64,000 bases of DNA from VAZQ01 sp963817135 (GTDB lineage: Bacteria; Pseudomonadota; Alphaproteobacteria; Rhizobiales; Xanthobacteraceae): NCBI GenBank assembly GCA_963817135.1, contig CAWFNG010000015.1:1-64000 (forward strand), read 5' to 3'. Shown here in pieces: positions 62,164-64,000 of the stretch. The translations under genes and the position numbers were made by a program. How positions within the stretch are numbered: the first letter of the stretch is position 1; each line of letters opens with the position of its first letter. The notes beneath the pieces were generated by a model that saw only the letters and a program-made list of their open reading frames with translations, had not been told where the DNA came from and did no database searches.

Positions 62164-63387
62164 TCACGTACTGCCTTTCGGGCTGCGCAGGAGGCGTCTG
62201 AGCCACGCCTTAACCGCTTCAAGGAGCATGTTGCCGGCATTGATTGGAGCAGCCTTCCCGTCCGCTTGCGTCGGCTCACCGCCGCGCAGTTTGCTGCGCA
62301 AATTCGTGGAGAACTCTTTTGTCAGGCGGCGGCCCAGATCTTGCGCCAAACCCGATCGCGAGAATTGAGCGAGCGGTCCCTGCAGGTTGTATTCGACTGC
62401 CAACGATACGAGCGACCCTGTCCCCGAAGGATTTGGCTCGACCGTGTAGGTCGCGTTGGCCCTGGTCCGGGAGCCGGACCCGCTATCGTTTCCAGCGCCG
62501 CGAATACGACCGCAGCGGTTCCGGTCATCGATCTCCACATTGGCCGAGCCAGCAAAGGCAGCACGCATGGGCCCGAGCTTCACCGTCATGCGTCCCTTGA
62601 TATGGCCATCGCCATGCTCGGTGAGTTCCGCACCGGGCAGGCAGGAGGCGACGACCGGGAAATCCGAAAGGACCTTCCATACGGTGGCGGGCTCCTCCTC
62701 GATAACAAAAGATTCAGCAAAGCGTGTCCAGCCACCGCGCGCGGGCTCGCCATGCGCAGCAGGTGCGGAAACGCGCGACGGCACGGGCGCAGTGTGTTGC
62801 GAAGTGGATGTGATCCGCAATGACGGCTGATGCGGCTGCGAAGAGGGACTTGCGGACGATCCGCGATTCTCAACAGCCGGTCTGGACTCGGGTGCAGACT
62901 TCGGCGAGGTCGCGCCTTGCGCTCCAAGCCGCGATCGGAGAACGCTTTGGACTGCCTTCACGATTCCAATATACCCGGTGCAGCGGCAAATATTCCCAGC
63001 GAGCTCGCGGCGGATGCGCGCCTCATCGGCACCCGGTATCCGCAGCACGACATCGCGCGCAGCGATCAGCATCCCGGGCGTACAGAATCCGCATTGCAGC
63101 CCGTGTTCGCGCCGAAAGGCCTCACGCAGTTCCTCCATCAGCCCGTCATCTTCGAATGCTTCGATCGGCTGCACATTGCGCCCCTCGCAGGCGACGGCAG
63201 GAACGATGCAGGAGCGCACGGGTGCTCCATCCACAAGGACCGTACATGCCCCGCAGACGCCGTGCTCGCAGCCGAGGTGAGTTCCCGTCAGCCGCAATCG
63301 CTCACGCAACAGGTCGGCAAGGCTCGTACGCGGTTCGACGTCTACGTGCCTGCGCTCTCCATTGACCGTCAAAGCAAGAGCAGTCAT
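62164..63387 (-). CDS. CoxS-CoxG fusion: 2Fe-2S subunit joined to an SRPBCC (CoxG) domain
   Basis: A 407-residue fusion. Residues 1-160 are a full 2Fe-2S small subunit with clusters in GCEHGVCGACTVLVDG and QCGFCTPGMLI, NICRCTGYIG. A serine/proline-rich linker (about 165-230) leads to a CoxG domain: WKVLSDFPVVASCLPGAELT, GHIKGRMTVKLGPMRAAFAG, SLVSLAVEYNLQGPLAQFSR. CoxG proteins are membrane-anchor or maturation factors of CO dehydrogenase-type enzymes; fusion ties one to the electron-transfer subunit. The start overlaps the coxM stop (ATGA). No large subunit follows, so coxL should lie upstream beyond 64000 or elsewhere. Confidence 0.92.
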   Translation of the reverse strand: MTALALTVNGERRHVDVEPRTSLADLLRERLRLTGTHLGCEHGVCGACTVLVDGAPVRSCIVPAVACEGRNVQPIEAFEDDGLMEELREAFRREHGLQCGFCTPGMLIAARDVVLRIPGADEARIRRELAGNICRCTGYIGIVKAVQSVLRSRLGAQGATSPKSAPESRPAVENRGSSASPSSQPHQPSLRITSTSQHTAPVPSRVSAPAAHGEPARGGWTRFAESFVIEEEPATVWKVLSDFPVVASCLPGAELTEHGDGHIKGRMTVKLGPMRAAFAGSANVEIDDRNRCGRIRGAGNDSGSGSRTRANATYTVEPNPSGTGSLVSLAVEYNLQGPLAQFSRSGLAQDLGRRLTKEFSTNLRSKLRGGEPTQADGKAAPINAGNMLLEAVKAWLRRLLRSPKGST

Positions 63388-64000
63388 TTGCGATACGCTT
63401 TTTGAATTGCGCGCCGTACCGCGCCGACATGCATGCAAACGTCGATAAGGTCCAGATCGGGAGCGGCCGCGTTTACAGCGTTGGTAACATTGTCTTCTGT
63501 TGCTGCATCAGGTCCATTCATCTCGATGTTCGTTGCCAGTCCAGGAAGAGGTTTTGGCGGGCCATTGAGAGCACCCAAGAAGACGCGCGTCCCGCCGCGA
63601 TTTGCATCGGTTACGACTGCGGCGCTCGCCTCAGGGAAGTCACCTGCCTTCCGGCAGAATTTGAAATATCCATAGCCGTCCGACTTTTTTTGTTTTGGGA
63701 CCTCCACGAATTCGATGATCTCATCCTGCTGCAATTTGGTCGTGAATGCCCCGACCATGAAATCTTCGGCCGCAATCTTGCGACCTTGGCCGCTTGCATT
63801 GCGAACCGCAACGGATGCGCCGAGTGCCGCAAGAGCAAGGGGCCAATCGCCGGCCGGATCCGCGTGGGCAAGCGATCCCCCCAGGGTTCCACAGTTGCGG
63901 ACAGAACGGTAAGCGATCTCGGCAGCCACCTCGACTATCATTGGCAGTGAGCGAAGTGTCTCACCGGCATCTTCCAATTGCGCATGCGTGATTGCCGACC
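63384..64000 (-). CDS. Xanthine dehydrogenase family FAD-binding subunit (CoxM-like), 5' part outside the window
   Basis: The C-terminal 205 or so residues of a medium subunit. The second FAD motif RSVRNCGTLGGSLAHADPAG is followed by FMVGAFTTKLQQDEIIEFVE and the CO_deh_flav_C part (GYFKFCRKAGDFPEASAAVV). The frame is open to the window edge (AITHAQLEDAGETLRSLP), so the gene continues. Translationally coupled to the CoxS-CoxG gene. Confidence 0.92.
   Translation of the reverse strand, partial: SAITHAQLEDAGETLRSLPMIVEVAAEIAYRSVRNCGTLGGSLAHADPAGDWPLALAALGASVAVRNASGQGRKIAAEDFMVGAFTTKLQQDEIIEFVEVPKQKKSDGYGYFKFCRKAGDFPEASAAVVTDANRGGTRVFLGALNGPPKPLPGLATNIEMNGPDAATEDNVTNAVNAAAPDLDLIDVCMHVGAVRRAIQKAYRK

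Overview
The window is GC-rich chromosomal DNA from an alphaproteobacterium, most likely a Hyphomicrobiales (Rhizobiales) member close to the Bradyrhizobium/Rhodopseudomonas/Pseudolabrys group. This rests on gene content: many orphan ABC and Bug-type binding proteins, Cox/xanthine-dehydrogenase cassettes, homospermidine synthase with a type IV ornithine decarboxylase, a LivM-LivG fusion, and the characteristic intergenic palindromes. It is an inference without any database search. There is one tRNA (Pro, CGG), no rRNA, no CRISPR array and no recognisable transposase.

Layout. 1-7.7 kb is a partly decayed stretch: remnants of two ABC binding-protein genes, a membrane-protein tail and an aquaporin core lie among intact TetR, sterol desaturase-like, SDR, VOC, VKOR, DUF2852 and ECF sigma genes. 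7.7-14.8 kb is a minus-strand polyamine block (ornithine/lysine decarboxylase, GNAT, homospermidine synthase) followed by a DAO-type flavin oxidase and a CYTH-CHAD protein. 15-20.2 kb holds an arsR-SRPBCC-GST operon, a TetR gene with a duplicated operator, a LemA-like gene and ggt. 20.3-30.1 kb holds an orphan MT-A70 methyltransferase, a coxM-coxS-coxL molybdenum hydroxylase cassette, an acyl-CoA dehydrogenase, a GlcD-type FAD oxidase, the Sua5/TsaC gene and tRNA-Pro. 30.1-31.8 kb is sparse, with small ORFs and a triple-HTH protein.

31.8-46.2 kb is transport and catabolism. It starts with two orphan binding proteins and a Tau/NitT-type ABC importer. Next come hutU-hutI diverging from hutF (histidine/urocanate degradation, no hutH seen), a second ABC importer of the ABC_sub_bind type, and a quinone oxidoreductase-CoA transferase pair. 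46.2-56.4 kb holds an Ogt-type methyltransferase, a long AI-2E-family protein, a small maleate isomerase-like/LLM operon flanked by 22-bp direct repeats, a Tat-exported binding protein, a secreted hydrolase, and divergent peptidoglycan-recycling genes (mpl-like and ldcA-like). 56.4-64 kb is one minus-strand catabolic block: coxM, a CoxS-CoxG fusion, a branched-chain-type ABC importer (binding protein, LivH, LivM-LivG fusion, LivF) and an LLM monooxygenase.

A striking global property is that at least thirteen reading-frame breaks, in otherwise well-conserved genes, can each be repaired by removing exactly one base; none needs an added base. That asymmetry points to systematic single-base insertion errors in the assembly rather than gene decay, so the affected genes are annotated over their full extent and flagged. 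The truncated remnants in the left 7.7 kb are different and look like genuine decay.
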